64,000 nucleotides of DNA from Alphaproteobacteria bacterium HGW-Alphaproteobacteria-18 (GTDB lineage: Bacteria > Pseudomonadota > Alphaproteobacteria > Caulobacterales > Hyphomonadaceae), in contig PHEH01000007.1 of assembly GCA_002841155.1 (NCBI GenBank), positions 62,001 to 126,000 on the forward strand. The letters run 5' to 3'. Made by a program: the position numbers and the translations under genes. Of this stretch, positions 43,852 through 51,941 are shown piece after piece. The first letter of the stretch is position 1. The number at the start of each line of letters is the position of its first letter. Below the pieces are notes generated by a model. It did no database searches. It saw only the letters and a list, made by a program, of their open reading frames with translations, and was not told the DNA's origin.

Positions 43852-45492
43852 ATGTCTGACGCGCCGGCCCCCAGCCCTTTCTCCATTCCCCTCTTCAAAC
43901 GCATCTGGGTGGCCAATATCGCCTCGCAGTTTGGCGGGCTGATCCAGAGCGTGGGGGCCGCCTGGCTGATGGTGCAGCTGGGCGGGAGCGAGACGCAGAT
44001 CGCGCTGGTGCAAGCCTCGGTAACGCTCCCCATCATGATCCTGTCGCTACTCTCAGGCGCGATTGCGGACAATTATCCGCGCCGCACGGTGATGCTGCTG
44101 TCGCAGGTCTATATGTTCCTCGTCTCGGCCATTCTGTGCGTGTTTGCGTTCATGAATGGGCTGAGCCCCTGGCTGCTGTTGACGTTCACCTTCCTGCTGG
44201 GCTGTGGCACGGCGCTGAATGCGCCCTCCTGGCAGGCGACCGTTGGGGATATCGTGCCGCGCCAGACGCTGGCGGCGGCGGTGTCCATGAACAGCCTTGG
44301 CTTCAACATTGCACGCACAGCAGGACCAGCGCTGGGCGGCGCGATTGTGGCGGCGGCGGGCGCAGCGGCGGCCTTTGCGGTGAACGTGCTGAGCTATATC
44401 GGCATCATCTATGTGCTGCTGGCATGGAAGCCTGAAAAACCGGCAAAACCCGCGCTGAAGGAAGACCTGCGCACGGCCATCGGCGCGGGCGTACGCTATG
44501 CCTCGATGTCCCCGCCGATCCGGCAGGTGATGGGGCGGGCGGCGCTGTTTGGCCTGGCTGCAAGCGCGGCGCTCTCCCTGCTGCCGCTGGTGGCGCAGGA
44601 GCTGCTCGGTGGCGGGGCTGTGACGTTCGGCATCCTATCCGGCGCGTTCGGCATCGGCGCGGTGATCGGGGCGCTCTCCAATGCGCGCCTGCGGCGGCGG
44701 TTTACTGCCGAGCGCATTCTGCGGATGACGATCTCGATGCTGATTGCGGGCGTGGTGATCGTCGCGATCAGCCGCTCCCTGCCCTTCACGGTGCTGGGCC
44801 TGGTGATCTGCGGATCGGGCTGGTTGCTGTCGATGGCGACGATGAATGTGACCGTGCAGATGGCCGCGCCCCGCTGGGTCGTCGGGCGGGCGCTGTCGCT
44901 CTATCAGATGGCCGTGTTCGGGGCGATGGCGGTGGGGAGCTGGATCACGGGGCAGCTGGCGGAAAGCTTTGGCGTGACGCCGGCCCTGCTGACGATGGCG
45001 GCGCTGCAATCGGTGAGCCTCGTTGCCGGCCTCTTCCTGCGCCTGCCGCAGGTGGAGGAGCTGAACCTTGACCTCACCGGCCGCTGGCGGCAGCCCGACA
45101 TGCAGGTGCCGGTGGAGCCACGCAGCGGGCCGGTGCATGTTTCGGTGAAGTATCGCATTCTGGAAGCCGATATTCCGCGCTTCATAACCGCCATGAATGA
45201 ACGGCGGCGCATTCACCTGCGCGACGGGGCACGGGCCTGGTCGCTGGTGCGCGATCTGGGCGACGCGGAAGTCTGGATCGAGCAGTACAGCTTTGCGCGG
45301 TGGCTGGACTATGTGCTGCACAATGAGCGGCGCACCCATGAAGACGACGTGAGCGGCAATATCATCCGTTCCCTGCATCAGGGCAGCTGGCCACCAGAGG
45401 TTCACCGGATGCTGGAGCGGCAGGTGACGAGCGTGACCTATAATCCTGAACTTGCCTCGCCCACCTCAAGCGATCCGACGCGGCCTTCCTGA
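43852..45492 (+). CDS. MFS exporter of the DHA3/EntS type with C-terminal monooxygenase-like domain
   Basis: A 546-residue protein. The first 405 residues give about 12 membrane helices with FKRIWVANIASQFGGLIQSVGAAWLM and SGAIADNYPRRTVML, the signature of the DHA3 (transmembrane secretion effector) family. The last 120 residues, from VHVSVKYRILEADIPRF to EVHRMLERQV, resemble the antibiotic-biosynthesis-monooxygenase-like ferredoxin fold found as a tail in this family. A TTG at 43843 would add three residues. There is no clear ribosome site. The exported compound is unknown. A short gap of 74 bases follows the ArsR gene. Confidence 0.87.
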   Translation: MSDAPAPSPFSIPLFKRIWVANIASQFGGLIQSVGAAWLMVQLGGSETQIALVQASVTLPIMILSLLSGAIADNYPRRTVMLLSQVYMFLVSAILCVFAFMNGLSPWLLLTFTFLLGCGTALNAPSWQATVGDIVPRQTLAAAVSMNSLGFNIARTAGPALGGAIVAAAGAAAAFAVNVLSYIGIIYVLLAWKPEKPAKPALKEDLRTAIGAGVRYASMSPPIRQVMGRAALFGLAASAALSLLPLVAQELLGGGAVTFGILSGAFGIGAVIGALSNARLRRRFTAERILRMTISMLIAGVVIVAISRSLPFTVLGLVICGSGWLLSMATMNVTVQMAAPRWVVGRALSLYQMAVFGAMAVGSWITGQLAESFGVTPALLTMAALQSVSLVAGLFLRLPQVEELNLDLTGRWRQPDMQVPVEPRSGPVHVSVKYRILEADIPRFITAMNERRRIHLRDGARAWSLVRDLGDAEVWIEQYSFARWLDYVLHNERRTHEDDVSGNIIRSLHQGSWPPEVHRMLERQVTSVTYNPELASPTSSDPTRPS

Positions 45493-45598
45493 CGCAGCCA
45501 GTTTCCCTTCGGTCGGGTCTGGCCAATGGCGCCGCCGGCATGCTTTGACTGGCCGCGACGGGGCGACCGATGCCTCACCCATATGGAGATATGCCTGC

Positions 45599-46579
45599 AT
45601 GAAAGCCGTGGTCGCCGAGAGCCTGGACTCCCTTGAAAGCTACAGCCTGAAGGAGGTGGCGGTGCCCGAAGCCGGGCCGGGTCAGGTGCTGATCCGTGTG
45701 GCGGCCTGCGGGGTGGGCTATGTGGATTCGCTGGTGGCGCTGGGGCGCTATCAAGTGAAACCGCCGGTGCCGCACACGCCGGGGCAAGAAGTGGCCGGGA
45801 TTGTGGAAGCGGTGGGCGAGGGCGTCAGCCATGTCGCGCCGGGCCAGCGCGTGATGACGATGACGGCGAAGGGCTTTGCCGAATACGCCGTGGCCGCCGC
45901 GCCGATGGTCGTGAAGCTGCCGGATGCGCTGAGCTTTGCCGAAGGGGCGAGCCTGCCGCTGAACTACATCACCGCAATGCACGCCCTGAAGGACCGCGGC
46001 GCGGTGGCGGAAGACGAGACGGTGCTGGTGTTTGGTGCGGCTGGCGGGGTTGGCTCGGCTGGCGTGCAGGTAGCCAAGGCGCTTGGCGCGCGCGTGATCG
46101 CTGCGGCCTCCACCGAAGAGAAGCGCGCCTTTGCCCTGGCGCATGGCGCAGACCTTGCAATTGATACGTCCCCGGAGGGTTGGCGCGACCGGCTGAAGGA
46201 ACTCACCGGCGGCAAGGGGCCGAATGTGATCCTTGATCCGGTATGCGGGCCCCTGTTCGAGCCGGCGTTCCGCTCGCTCGCCTGGCGCGGGCGGCATCTG
46301 GTGGTGGGCTTTGTCGGCGGGCCGATCCCTGCCCTTCCCTCGAACCTGACCCTTATGAAAGGCGCCGCTTTACTGGGCGTGGATGTACGCCAGTATCTGC
46401 AATACGAAACCAAGCGCGCGATTGGCGACCTGCACCAGCTGGCGAACTGGGCGGGCGAAGGCAAGATCAAACCGCCGGTTGGCGCAGCCTACCCGTTCGC
46501 GCAGTTTGGCGAGGCGATGGTGTTTGCGCTTTCCGGACAAGGAACGGGCAAAGTGGTGCTGGAAGTCAGCAAGGGCTGA
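45599..46579 (+). CDS. NADPH:quinone oxidoreductase, zinc-free MDR family
   Basis: A 326-residue medium-chain reductase. MKAVVAESLDSLESY is the family N-terminus; the frame upstream of 45599 overlaps the MFS gene and is a shadow. VRVAACGVGYVDSL replaces the zinc-binding cysteine region, so no catalytic zinc is expected. The nucleotide-binding motif is VLVFGAAGGVGSAGVQVAKALGA, and AASTEEKRAFALAHGAD follows, favouring NADPH. It would reduce quinones or enoyl compounds. GGAG precedes the start by about ten bases. It may be co-transcribed with the exporter, 106 bases upstream. Confidence 0.92.
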   Translation: MKAVVAESLDSLESYSLKEVAVPEAGPGQVLIRVAACGVGYVDSLVALGRYQVKPPVPHTPGQEVAGIVEAVGEGVSHVAPGQRVMTMTAKGFAEYAVAAAPMVVKLPDALSFAEGASLPLNYITAMHALKDRGAVAEDETVLVFGAAGGVGSAGVQVAKALGARVIAAASTEEKRAFALAHGADLAIDTSPEGWRDRLKELTGGKGPNVILDPVCGPLFEPAFRSLAWRGRHLVVGFVGGPIPALPSNLTLMKGAALLGVDVRQYLQYETKRAIGDLHQLANWAGEGKIKPPVGAAYPFAQFGEAMVFALSGQGTGKVVLEVSKG

Positions 46580-46682
46580 AGCGGGGTTTTGGGCCGGCAG
46601 CCAGCCATGGCCTCATGGTGAAGTTTGCCTTAATTCCGGGCTGCCATTTTCTGCCTATTCTGGAAACAGCTGTTCTCCATTT

Positions 46683-46711
46683 TTGTGTACGGCTATCCCT
46701 TAAGGTAGAAT
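46683..46711 (+). promoter_or_regulatory. Candidate sigma-70 promoter of the H-NOX operon
   Basis: TTGTGT at 46683-46688 and TAGAAT at 46706-46711 are separated by 17 bases and lie 21 bases before the H-NOX start. The match is partial (four of six and five of six), so this is a candidate only. Confidence 0.45.
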
Positions 46712-46732
46712 TCCAGTCAGGGTCCGGAACAC

Positions 46733-47296
46733 ATGTACGGCATGGTGCACACGGCAGCACGCAGCATGGTTGTCGAAACCATGGGCGAAGCGGCATGGCA
46801 GAACATTCTGGCACAGGCGGATCTCGACGGCGAATACTTTATCAGTGGCCAGAATTATTCTGATGAGGTGACATTTGCGCTGATCGACGCTGTTACCAAA
46901 GCCTCCGGTATTGAAACAGCGGCCCTGTTGAAAAACTTCGGCCGGTACTGGATCGGATACACGGCGAAATCACCCTATGGCACGATGTTCCGGGTTGGCG
47001 GCGACCGGCTGGACACGTTCCTCATGAACCTCAACCGGATGCACGCCAGCGTGCACTCGACCATGCCGGCCTCTCGCATGCCTTCCTTCGAACTGCTTCG
47101 GAATGAGGATGGGCGCATGGATGTGCTCTACACATCTGACCGCACCGGTCTGTTCGCATTTGTCGAAGGCCTGCTCAGTGGCCTGATGGACTATTTCGGA
47201 GTGACGGGGCACATCACCCATGCCCTGACAGAAGAAGGGGACGTGTTTTCCCTGCACTGCAACGGGAATAACACGCATCTGAGAGGCGTCGCCTGA
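46733..47296 (+). CDS. H-NOX heme nitric-oxide sensor
   Basis: A 187-residue heme domain protein. It begins with MYGMVHTAARSMVVE, the N-terminus typical of the family. His104 (LNRMHASV) is the proximal heme ligand, followed by the MPASRMPSFE block, and Y133, S135 and R137 form the YxSxR motif that holds the heme propionates. The distal position that carries a tyrosine in oxygen-binding members falls on Ala142, so it should be selective for NO over oxygen. Its stop overlaps the next start by one base (TGATG), pairing it with a cyclic-di-GMP enzyme. Confidence 0.94.
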   Translation: MYGMVHTAARSMVVETMGEAAWQNILAQADLDGEYFISGQNYSDEVTFALIDAVTKASGIETAALLKNFGRYWIGYTAKSPYGTMFRVGGDRLDTFLMNLNRMHASVHSTMPASRMPSFELLRNEDGRMDVLYTSDRTGLFAFVEGLLSGLMDYFGVTGHITHALTEEGDVFSLHCNGNNTHLRGVA

Positions 47297-49089
47297 TGTC
47301 CTTCACCCTCAGCGACGAACATTTCCAGCGTCTGTTTCCAGCCTATATCCGGCTGGATCTGGCGGGAAACATTGTTTCAGTCGGCCCATCTCTCGAACGC
47401 CTCCTCGGTGATGAACTGACTGGCCGCCCTTTCTTGCAGATATTCACTGTGGAAACACCGCGCCGCATTGAATCTGCCGATGGCCTGACCGATCAGCGCG
47501 AAGTGACCCTCATGGTCCGCACCGGGAAAACCGACTTCCGGCTCCGCGGCATCGTCGTGCGCGGGGCTGACAGCATCTGTCTTCTTGTCGGGCATGTGCC
47601 CGATGTGAACGCCGCAGAGAGCGTGTTCAAGCTGAGCATGTGTGACTTTTCGCCCGCAGACGGATCACTTGACCTTCTGGTGGCAGCGCATCTTCGCAAG
47701 GGCCTTCTCCAGGACGCCAAGGCACTGGTGGAAGAATTGCGCGAGAAATCAGCTGAAGCGGATGTGCTGGCGCATATGGATCCCTTGACGTCGGTGACGA
47801 ACCGGCGCGGATTTTTCCGCAAGCTGGAGGAGCGCCTTGCGAGCGCGCGGGCTGATAATACTCCGCTCACGGTCGGCGTGATCGATCTGGATGGGTTCAA
47901 GGCGGTCAATGATATTTTCGGTCATGCTGCCGGCGACCAATTGCTTTTCCAGAGCGGCGCCCGTGTTCGCGCCCTTGCCGGACCCAACGGTGTCGTCGGG
48001 CGTCTTGGTGGCGACGAGTTTGGCATCATTCTGCCAGATCTGGGCGACGAGGCGGAAATTCTGGCCTTGGGTCAGCGTATCTGCGACGCGCTGGCAGAGC
48101 CGTTTCAGGTGAAGGAAGGCGTGGCGCGGATTGGCGCCTCCATCGGCTTTGCGGCGTTTCCGCAGGGCGGCAGCACGGCTGACACGCTGTTCGAGCGGGC
48201 CGATTATGCGCTCTATCATTCCAAACAGCAGGAACGCGGCCGGCCCATGGTGTTCACCAGCCAGCACGAACGTCAGATACGGTATAAGTCCGCCATCGAA
48301 CAAGGGCTGCGGGAATCAGCGGACGACGAGTTCAGCATTGTCTACCAGCCGATCATCCGGGCAAGCGACGGGAAGGCGACAGGCGTGGAAGCGCTGGCGC
48401 GCTGGACGTCGCCTGTGCTGGGGCCGATCCGGCCGGACGTCTTCATTCGCGCCGCTGAGCAGAATGGCGCGGTTTGCCGGCTGACGCGGATCCTGCTGCG
48501 CAAAGCGCTTGCCGATGCGCGGACCTGGCCGGACGATGTACACCTCTCGTTTAACCTGTCGGCGCTCGATCTGGCCTCACCGGAAAACGCAGCGCTGCTG
48601 CACGCCATCATCCTGGACTCCGGATTTGCGCCCGAGCGGCTGATGTTCGAGATCACCGAGACGGCCATCATGCAGGACTTCGAGCGGGCGCTGGAATGCC
48701 TGGCGATGTTTGCCGCGATGGGCGTGCGCATCGCGCTGGATGATTTTGGTACGGGCTATTCTTCGCTGGGTTATCTTCAGAAGATGCCGATTGACCGGCT
48801 GAAGATCGACCGGTCTTTCACACTGGGCGTGACGACGCGGCGGGGTACACGGAGCATTATGCGCTCGATCATCGGCCTTTGCACCAGCCTCGACATCGAA
48901 TGCGTGGTGGAGGGTGTCTCGAATGCCAAGCAGGCGGAGATACTCCGCGAGATGGGCGCGCCCTACTTGCAGGGCTTCCACTTCTCCCGCGCGATGACGC
49001 AGGCGCAGCTTCTCAAATACCTGACGCAACCTGCCGAGGCAGGCGACCGCGCTGGCAGCCCGGATGAAAATCTGCGGCGAATGGCCTGA
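47296..49089 (+). CDS. HNOBA-GGDEF-EAL cyclic-di-GMP enzyme coupled to H-NOX
   Basis: A 597-residue cytosolic protein. Residues 8-105 (FQRLFPAYIRLDLAGNIVSVG onwards) resemble the H-NOX-associated PAS-like domain. A coiled linker lies at about 130-160, the GGDEF domain follows (DPLTSVTNRRGF, then RLGGDEFG with the motif at 238-242) and the EAL domain spans about 345-580. GGDEF is intact but the RxxD inhibitory site is missing. EAL residues E365, N420, E452, D482, D483, K503 and E539 are all present; the second glutamate of the usual EGVE is Ser542. Both activities are therefore possible. NO bound by the H-NOX protein probably alters cyclic-di-GMP and attachment. Confidence 0.93.
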   Translation: MSFTLSDEHFQRLFPAYIRLDLAGNIVSVGPSLERLLGDELTGRPFLQIFTVETPRRIESADGLTDQREVTLMVRTGKTDFRLRGIVVRGADSICLLVGHVPDVNAAESVFKLSMCDFSPADGSLDLLVAAHLRKGLLQDAKALVEELREKSAEADVLAHMDPLTSVTNRRGFFRKLEERLASARADNTPLTVGVIDLDGFKAVNDIFGHAAGDQLLFQSGARVRALAGPNGVVGRLGGDEFGIILPDLGDEAEILALGQRICDALAEPFQVKEGVARIGASIGFAAFPQGGSTADTLFERADYALYHSKQQERGRPMVFTSQHERQIRYKSAIEQGLRESADDEFSIVYQPIIRASDGKATGVEALARWTSPVLGPIRPDVFIRAAEQNGAVCRLTRILLRKALADARTWPDDVHLSFNLSALDLASPENAALLHAIILDSGFAPERLMFEITETAIMQDFERALECLAMFAAMGVRIALDDFGTGYSSLGYLQKMPIDRLKIDRSFTLGVTTRRGTRSIMRSIIGLCTSLDIECVVEGVSNAKQAEILREMGAPYLQGFHFSRAMTQAQLLKYLTQPAEAGDRAGSPDENLRRMA

Positions 49090-49106
49090 GCCAAGCCTGG
49101 CGGCGC

Positions 49107-49949
49107 CTATTCGGCGGCGACCAGATCGAATTCGGCTTTCCAGTCTGCCATGAGCTCGCGGTTGTCGTGATCCCAAGGATGGAAGCCGGGCTTGAACCAG
49201 GTGATCCAGATTTTCCAGCCACGCGCGAAGAAGCCGGGCTTTTTCCAGAGGAACTGTTTCACCGCCTTCTGCGCCTCTTTCGGGGTGTAGCCGTCGGCTT
49301 CCAGCATCCAGCTGGCATAAGTCGCGATGTTGCGGGTGAAATGGTAGCTGATCAGCGCCATGGCGAGGCAGCGGCGCGAATAGCGCTTCCAGGGTGACCA
49401 GTGTTTGGTGACTTCCATGAAGACGTCATAGGTGACGGCCTTATGCTCGGTCTCTTCCATCGCGTGCCAGCGCCAGAGGCGCTCGATGCCCGGATCTGTC
49501 TTGCTGAACATATCCTGGTGGAGCGCGCGCATGTCCGCCAGCATGGCGGTGAAATGCTCCAGGCAGATCGTGGAGATCAGCATCCGCATCGGGCCGCCGG
49601 CGCGTGAGAAGGCGATCCGCTCCCGGATCATCCCCTCGATCCGGTCGACCGGGTATTTCTCGCGGTTGATGACCTTGTTGAGCATATGGTGCTCGCGGGA
49701 ATGGATCGCTTCCTGGGTGATGAAATCCTTCACGTCCTGGGCGATCTTGCCGCTGACGTCGTCCTTGTAGGCGCGCACGGCATCAATGAAGAGGCGCTCG
49801 CCATCCGGGAAGGTCAGCGAGAGGGTGTTCATCACAGCGGTGGCAACAGGATCGCCGTCCATCCAGTGGCCCTGCTGGGCGGCGGAAACATCAAAGCGAA
49901 TATCACGCGGAATGATCGTTACATCTTCAGGGGACTGTTTCATGGCCAT
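49107..49949 (-). CDS. Metal-dependent hydrolase (PF10118-like, ferritin-like helical protein)
   Basis: A 280-residue helical protein. The blocks PRDIRFDVSAAQQGHWMDGDP, FITQEAIHSREHH, and WHAMEETEHKAVTYDVF are those of the PF10118 family; the glutamates and histidines in QEAIHSREH and EETEHKAV form a probable di-iron or di-metal site in a four-helix bundle. No signal peptide is present. The reaction is not established for the family. A second ATG lies two codons in (49943). It converges on the GGDEF-EAL gene with 17 bases between and is divergent from the TetR gene at 50030, its likely regulator. Confidence 0.83.
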   Translation of the reverse strand: MAMKQSPEDVTIIPRDIRFDVSAAQQGHWMDGDPVATAVMNTLSLTFPDGERLFIDAVRAYKDDVSGKIAQDVKDFITQEAIHSREHHMLNKVINREKYPVDRIEGMIRERIAFSRAGGPMRMLISTICLEHFTAMLADMRALHQDMFSKTDPGIERLWRWHAMEETEHKAVTYDVFMEVTKHWSPWKRYSRRCLAMALISYHFTRNIATYASWMLEADGYTPKEAQKAVKQFLWKKPGFFARGWKIWITWFKPGFHPWDHDNRELMADWKAEFDLVAAE

Positions 49950-50017
49950 CTCGCATTTCCGGCTTACAAGGAGGAAGCAGAGCCCTTAAAGGGCGTTGAT
50001 ATGCACACATATAGACG

Positions 50018-50039
50018 CTACTGACAAAAATGTCGATAG
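50018..50039. promoter_or_regulatory. Imperfect inverted repeat over the TetR start codon
   Basis: CTACTGACA and TGTCGATAG (seven of nine pairs) flank AAAA, and the right arm includes the TetR start codon at 50030. The position suits an autoregulatory operator in the divergent region. A shorter palindrome, GCCCTT-A-AAGGGC, lies at 49982-49994. Confidence 0.45.
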
Positions 50040-50623
50040 AGAAAACGAAGATGACAAGAATTCGCCGTTCCCCCGCAGCTGCGAGGGAAAACATCCTGAT
50101 TGCGGCCGAGAGCCTGCTTGTGCAGCAGGGGCCGCAATCGCTGCGGCTGGCGGATGTGGCCAAGGCTGCCGGGGTGGCGAACGCCACGGTTCTGCATCAT
50201 TTCGGCACCATCGACGGCGTTCAGACGGCGCTGATGGAAAAGATGATCGGGCAGCTTGTCACCGGCCTTCTGGAGATGGACCTGCCCGCTGACCCGAAAC
50301 AGGCGCGCGCGATTGCGCTGACCCGCCTTTTTGATGCGTTCGAGAACAAGAGCGCCGCCCGGCTCGCCGCGTGGCTGGAGCTGACTGACGAATCCCGCCG
50401 GCTGCGGACGGTGCGCGAAGCGGTGCAGACGATTATCCGCCAGAAGATCAACCAGCCGGAGCTGTCTGAAGCGCAGCTGGAAGATTCTATCCTGATCAGT
50501 GTGATTTTAGCGGTCGGCGTCGGCCTGTTCGGGCCAACTCTGAGTGAATTGCTGGGCAAGCCACCCGAGCGCGCGCGCCAGATTGCCGTCAATCTTCTGG
50601 AAGGTGATTTCAGCAAAAGCTGA
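50030..50623 (+). CDS. TetR/AcrR family regulator
   Basis: A 197-residue regulator. RENILIAAESLLVQQG and LRLADVAKAAGVANATVLHHFGTIDGV give the TetR DNA-binding domain with HHFGT in the recognition helix. The C-terminal domain is helical with no ligand signature. It is divergent from the metal-dependent hydrolase by 80 bases and convergent with the first acyl-CoA dehydrogenase, so a fatty-acid or lipid-related signal is plausible but unproven. A second ATG lies at 50051 within MTRIRRSPAA. Confidence 0.88.
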   Translation: MSIEKTKMTRIRRSPAAARENILIAAESLLVQQGPQSLRLADVAKAAGVANATVLHHFGTIDGVQTALMEKMIGQLVTGLLEMDLPADPKQARAIALTRLFDAFENKSAARLAAWLELTDESRRLRTVREAVQTIIRQKINQPELSEAQLEDSILISVILAVGVGLFGPTLSELLGKPPERARQIAVNLLEGDFSKS

Positions 50624-50626
50624 GCG

Positions 50627-50653
50627 GCCCGATTGCCAAAAGGGCAACCGGGC
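50627..50653. terminator. Hairpin between convergent TetR and acyl-CoA dehydrogenase genes
   Basis: GCCCGATTGCC and GGCAACCGGGC pair at ten of eleven positions around AAAAG. The stem lies three bases past the TetR stop and could terminate from both sides; no T-run follows. Confidence 0.5.
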
Positions 50654-50667
50654 ACACAGGCATCGGA

Positions 50668-51927
50668 CTAGTGGCTCTTGCGGCCGCTGGTCGGGATATC
50701 CTTGAACGGAACATTCTTGTCGACACGGATATCACCCGGCAGACCGAGGACGCGCTCGCCGATGATGTTGCGCAGGATCTCGTCCGATCCGCCCTCAATG
50801 CGGGTGGCAGGCGAACGCATCAGCATGGCCTGGAAGCGGCCTTGTTGCGGGCTCTCTTCGTTCCAGAGCACGCCGGACTCGCCCTGAATATCCAGCGCGA
50901 ACATCGAGAGTTCCTGCATGGTGGCGCCCGCGACGAGCTTGCCGATGGAGTTTTCCGGCCCTGGGGTTTCCCCTTTCGACAGGGCAGAGATAGCGCGCAT
51001 ACCGGTGTATTTGAGGCCGCTTTGCTTCACCGCGAACTGGGCAAGCTTGGAGCGCACGCCGGAATCGGCAACGGCCGGTTCACCATCAATTTCCGCGTCC
51101 ATGCAGAAGCGGAAGAGTTCGGGAAAGCCGGTGGACATGCCTGAGCCGATGGAAAGGCGCTCGTTCATCAGTGTGGTGAGCGAAACTTCCCAGCCCTGCC
51201 CCACATCGCCGAGGCGCTGGGAATCGGGGATGCGGACATCGGTGAAGTAGACTTCGTTGAAGCTGGACTGACCATTCGCCTGTTTGATCGGGCGCACCTC
51301 CACACCGGGGCTCTTCATGTCGAGGAAGAACATGGTGAGGCCCTTGTGCTTGGGCACATCGGGATTGGTGCGCGTTATAAGGAGGCCCCAATCGGAATAT
51401 TGCGCGCCGCTGGTCCAGATTTTCTGACCGTTGATGATCCAGTCGCCTGAGCCATCATCAGCCTTCACCGCACGGGTGCGCAGGCCGGCGAGGTCTGAGC
51501 CGCTGGCGGGCTCGGAAAAGAGCTGACACCAGACGGTTTCGCCGCTTGCCAGCGGGGGCAGCAGCGCGCGCTTATGTTCTTCGCTGGCCCAGGACATGAC
51601 GGTGGGGCCGCACATGCCGTGGCCGATGGTGAAAACCCCGCCAAGGGCCGCATACGGACCTTCTTCCTGACCCCAGATCACACGCTCAATGGGTGTTCGG
51701 GCAGCGCCGCCATACTCTTTCGGCCAATGAAGGCAAGCCCAGCCGGCTTCAGCCTTTTTCTTCTGCCAGGCTTTGCCGGCCGCGATGGGATCTTCACTGA
51801 CGACGCCGTTGGAGCCGAAGCTTGCGCGTTGCAGCTCCTCTTCCAGATGTTTGGGTGCATTGGCGTCGATCCAGGCGCGGACTTCGGCGCGGAAGGCGGC
51901 TTCTTCAGGTGTATCTTTGAAATCCAT
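50668..51927 (-). CDS. Acyl-CoA dehydrogenase (large, first of a pair)
   Basis: A 419-residue flavoprotein dehydrogenase. WPKEYGGAARTPIERVIW, FSEPASGSDLAGLRTRAV (flavin contact) and WIINGQKIWTSGAQYSDW are standard, and the C-terminal RIEGGSDEILRNIIGERVLGLP is the family signature. It introduces the alpha-beta double bond into an acyl-CoA thioester. GGGAGG precedes the start. Next to a second, more divergent dehydrogenase, it resembles the paired FadE proteins that form heterotetramers for bulky substrates such as steroid side chains in actinobacteria; that parallel is inference. Confidence 0.94.
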   Translation of the reverse strand: MDFKDTPEEAAFRAEVRAWIDANAPKHLEEELQRASFGSNGVVSEDPIAAGKAWQKKKAEAGWACLHWPKEYGGAARTPIERVIWGQEEGPYAALGGVFTIGHGMCGPTVMSWASEEHKRALLPPLASGETVWCQLFSEPASGSDLAGLRTRAVKADDGSGDWIINGQKIWTSGAQYSDWGLLITRTNPDVPKHKGLTMFFLDMKSPGVEVRPIKQANGQSSFNEVYFTDVRIPDSQRLGDVGQGWEVSLTTLMNERLSIGSGMSTGFPELFRFCMDAEIDGEPAVADSGVRSKLAQFAVKQSGLKYTGMRAISALSKGETPGPENSIGKLVAGATMQELSMFALDIQGESGVLWNEESPQQGRFQAMLMRSPATRIEGGSDEILRNIIGERVLGLPGDIRVDKNVPFKDIPTSGRKSH

Positions 51928-51941
51928 GTCTCATTCCTCCC

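Noticed and set aside
45452-45598. In-frame extension upstream of the quinone oxidoreductase
   Set aside because: It overlaps the MFS gene, is arginine- and proline-rich, and the ATG at 45599 with GGAG gives the normal family N-terminus.
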